Of a DNA stretch of 6,277 nucleotides, positions 5,787 to 6,277 are shown piece by piece. A program made the translations under genes and the position numbers. Origin of the DNA: Christensenella sp. UBA1385 (lineage in GTDB: Bacteria; Bacillota; Clostridia; Christensenellales; Aristaeellaceae); the NCBI GenBank assembly GCA_002305755.1, contig DBQV01000060.1, positions 7,586 through 13,862 of the forward strand, read 5' to 3'. The notes under the pieces are model-generated. The model saw only the letters and a program-made list of their open reading frames with translations, made no database searches and was not told where the DNA came from. Each line of letters opens with the position of its first letter. Position 1 is the stretch's first letter.

Positions 5787-6277
5787 ATGATAGAGATAGA
5801 AAACCTGAGCAAATCCTACGGCAGCCAGCAGGTGCTGAAGGATATCAGCCTGCGCTTTGAGGGCGGGCACATCTATGGGCTGGTGGGGGCCAACGGATGC
5901 GGCAAGACCACGCTGATGCGCTGCATCTGCGGGCTGGCAAGGCCTGACCGGGGCAGCGTGAGGGTGCTTGGCAAAACCATCGGCAGGGATTGCGACTTTG
6001 CCCCCGCCACCGGCGTAATCATCGAAACGCCGGGCTTTCTGCCCCATTACAGTGCGGCGCGCAACCTGCGTATACTGGCGCTGATCTCCGGCAAGGCGGA
6101 TAAGGCCCGCGTCGAAACTGTCATCCGCCGCCTGGGGCTGGACCCTGCCGATAAAAAGCCGGTAGGCAAGTACAGCCTGGGCATGCGCCAGCGGCTGGGC
6201 ATCGCGCAGGCCATCCTGGAGGACCCGGACATCCTGATACTCGACGAGCCCTTTAACGGGCTGGACGCGGAAGGCAA
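5787..6277 (+). CDS. ABC transporter ATPase, BcrA/LanF-like (3' truncated by window edge)
   Basis: 163 residues of the nucleotide-binding domain are present; the frame is open to the window end. The motifs are all clear. Walker A is GANGCGKTT (34-42). The Q-loop position reads GVIIETPGF, so the usual Gln is Glu (E80). The ABC signature is YSLGMRQRLGIAQAI (129-143). Walker B with catalytic Glu is ILILDEP (149-155), followed by a D-loop NGLD. The 'IIE.PgF' form is characteristic of bacitracin-export (BcrA) and lantibiotic-immunity (LanF) ATPases, where it is called the E-loop. The protein would power the two membrane subunits encoded just upstream, exporting or expelling a peptide, lipid or antibiotic. 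ATG 5787 has GGGAG (5777-5781) at five bases and follows the permease stop by two bases. The H-loop His and any C-terminal domain lie beyond the window. Family assignment is secure; the substrate is inferred only at class level. Confidence 0.95.
   Translation, partial: MIEIENLSKSYGSQQVLKDISLRFEGGHIYGLVGANGCGKTTLMRCICGLARPDRGSVRVLGKTIGRDCDFAPATGVIIETPGFLPHYSAARNLRILALISGKADKARVETVIRRLGLDPADKKPVGKYSLGMRQRLGIAQAILEDPDILILDEPFNGLDAEG

Noticed and set aside
5305..5787. Minus-strand open frame opposite the second permease
   Set aside because: The product is Gln/His/Arg-rich low-complexity sequence, the usual mirror of Leu-rich membrane-protein codons. The + strand gene is well supported by start site and topology.

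Overview
The window is a tightly packed, single-strand (+) stretch of bacterial DNA. It has high GC, GGAGG-type ribosome binding sites, short or overlapping gene junctions, an ECF sigma factor paired with a DUF4367-like membrane protein, and small secreted proteins. This suggests a high-GC member of the Clostridia (Oscillospirales or Christensenellales type). That placement is an inference from gene style, not from a marker gene.

Layout, left to right: (i) the 3' end of an AAA/ABC-like ATPase (<1-434); (ii) an ECF sigma factor (434-1012) that overlaps the ATPase stop by 1 nt; (iii) a one-TM probable anti-sigma/sensor protein with a DUF4367-like C-terminus (999-1745), overlapping the sigma gene by 14 nt; (iv) an 88-bp gap holding a candidate ECF-type promoter, TGCAACA-N14-GTTGTC (1769-1795); (v) two small signal-peptide proteins of 137 and 147 aa (1834-2247 and 2412-2855), separated by a structured 164-bp gap; (vi) a strong intercistronic hairpin (2869-2896) and then a 395-aa secreted or membrane-anchored protein, probably starting at TTG 2928; (vii) two six-TM ABC-2-like membrane subunits (4125-4913 and 4906-5784); (viii) the 5' part of an ABC ATPase (5787->6277) whose Q-loop Gln is replaced by Glu, as in BcrA and lantibiotic-immunity (LanF) ATPases. 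No gene is supported on the minus strand.

Working model (inference): the sigma/anti-sigma pair senses an envelope signal and drives the promoter at 1769, which transcribes the secreted proteins and, by read-through, the larger secreted protein and the ABC transporter. An exporter with two distinct membrane subunits and an E-loop ATPase, next to small secreted proteins of unknown function, has the layout of a bacteriocin-plus-self-protection or envelope-stress cassette (compare LanFEG, BcrAB and the lactococcin 972 type). Neither secreted protein can be assigned as a toxin from sequence alone.

Two features deserve most attention. The 13 specified bases of the candidate promoter recur at identical spacing inside the sigma gene (641-667), where the site could feed the downstream anti-sigma gene. 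The anti-sigma gene also changes abruptly from about 75-85% GC to about 50% GC near position 1450, as if its sensor end and the secreted-protein genes formed an exchangeable module.
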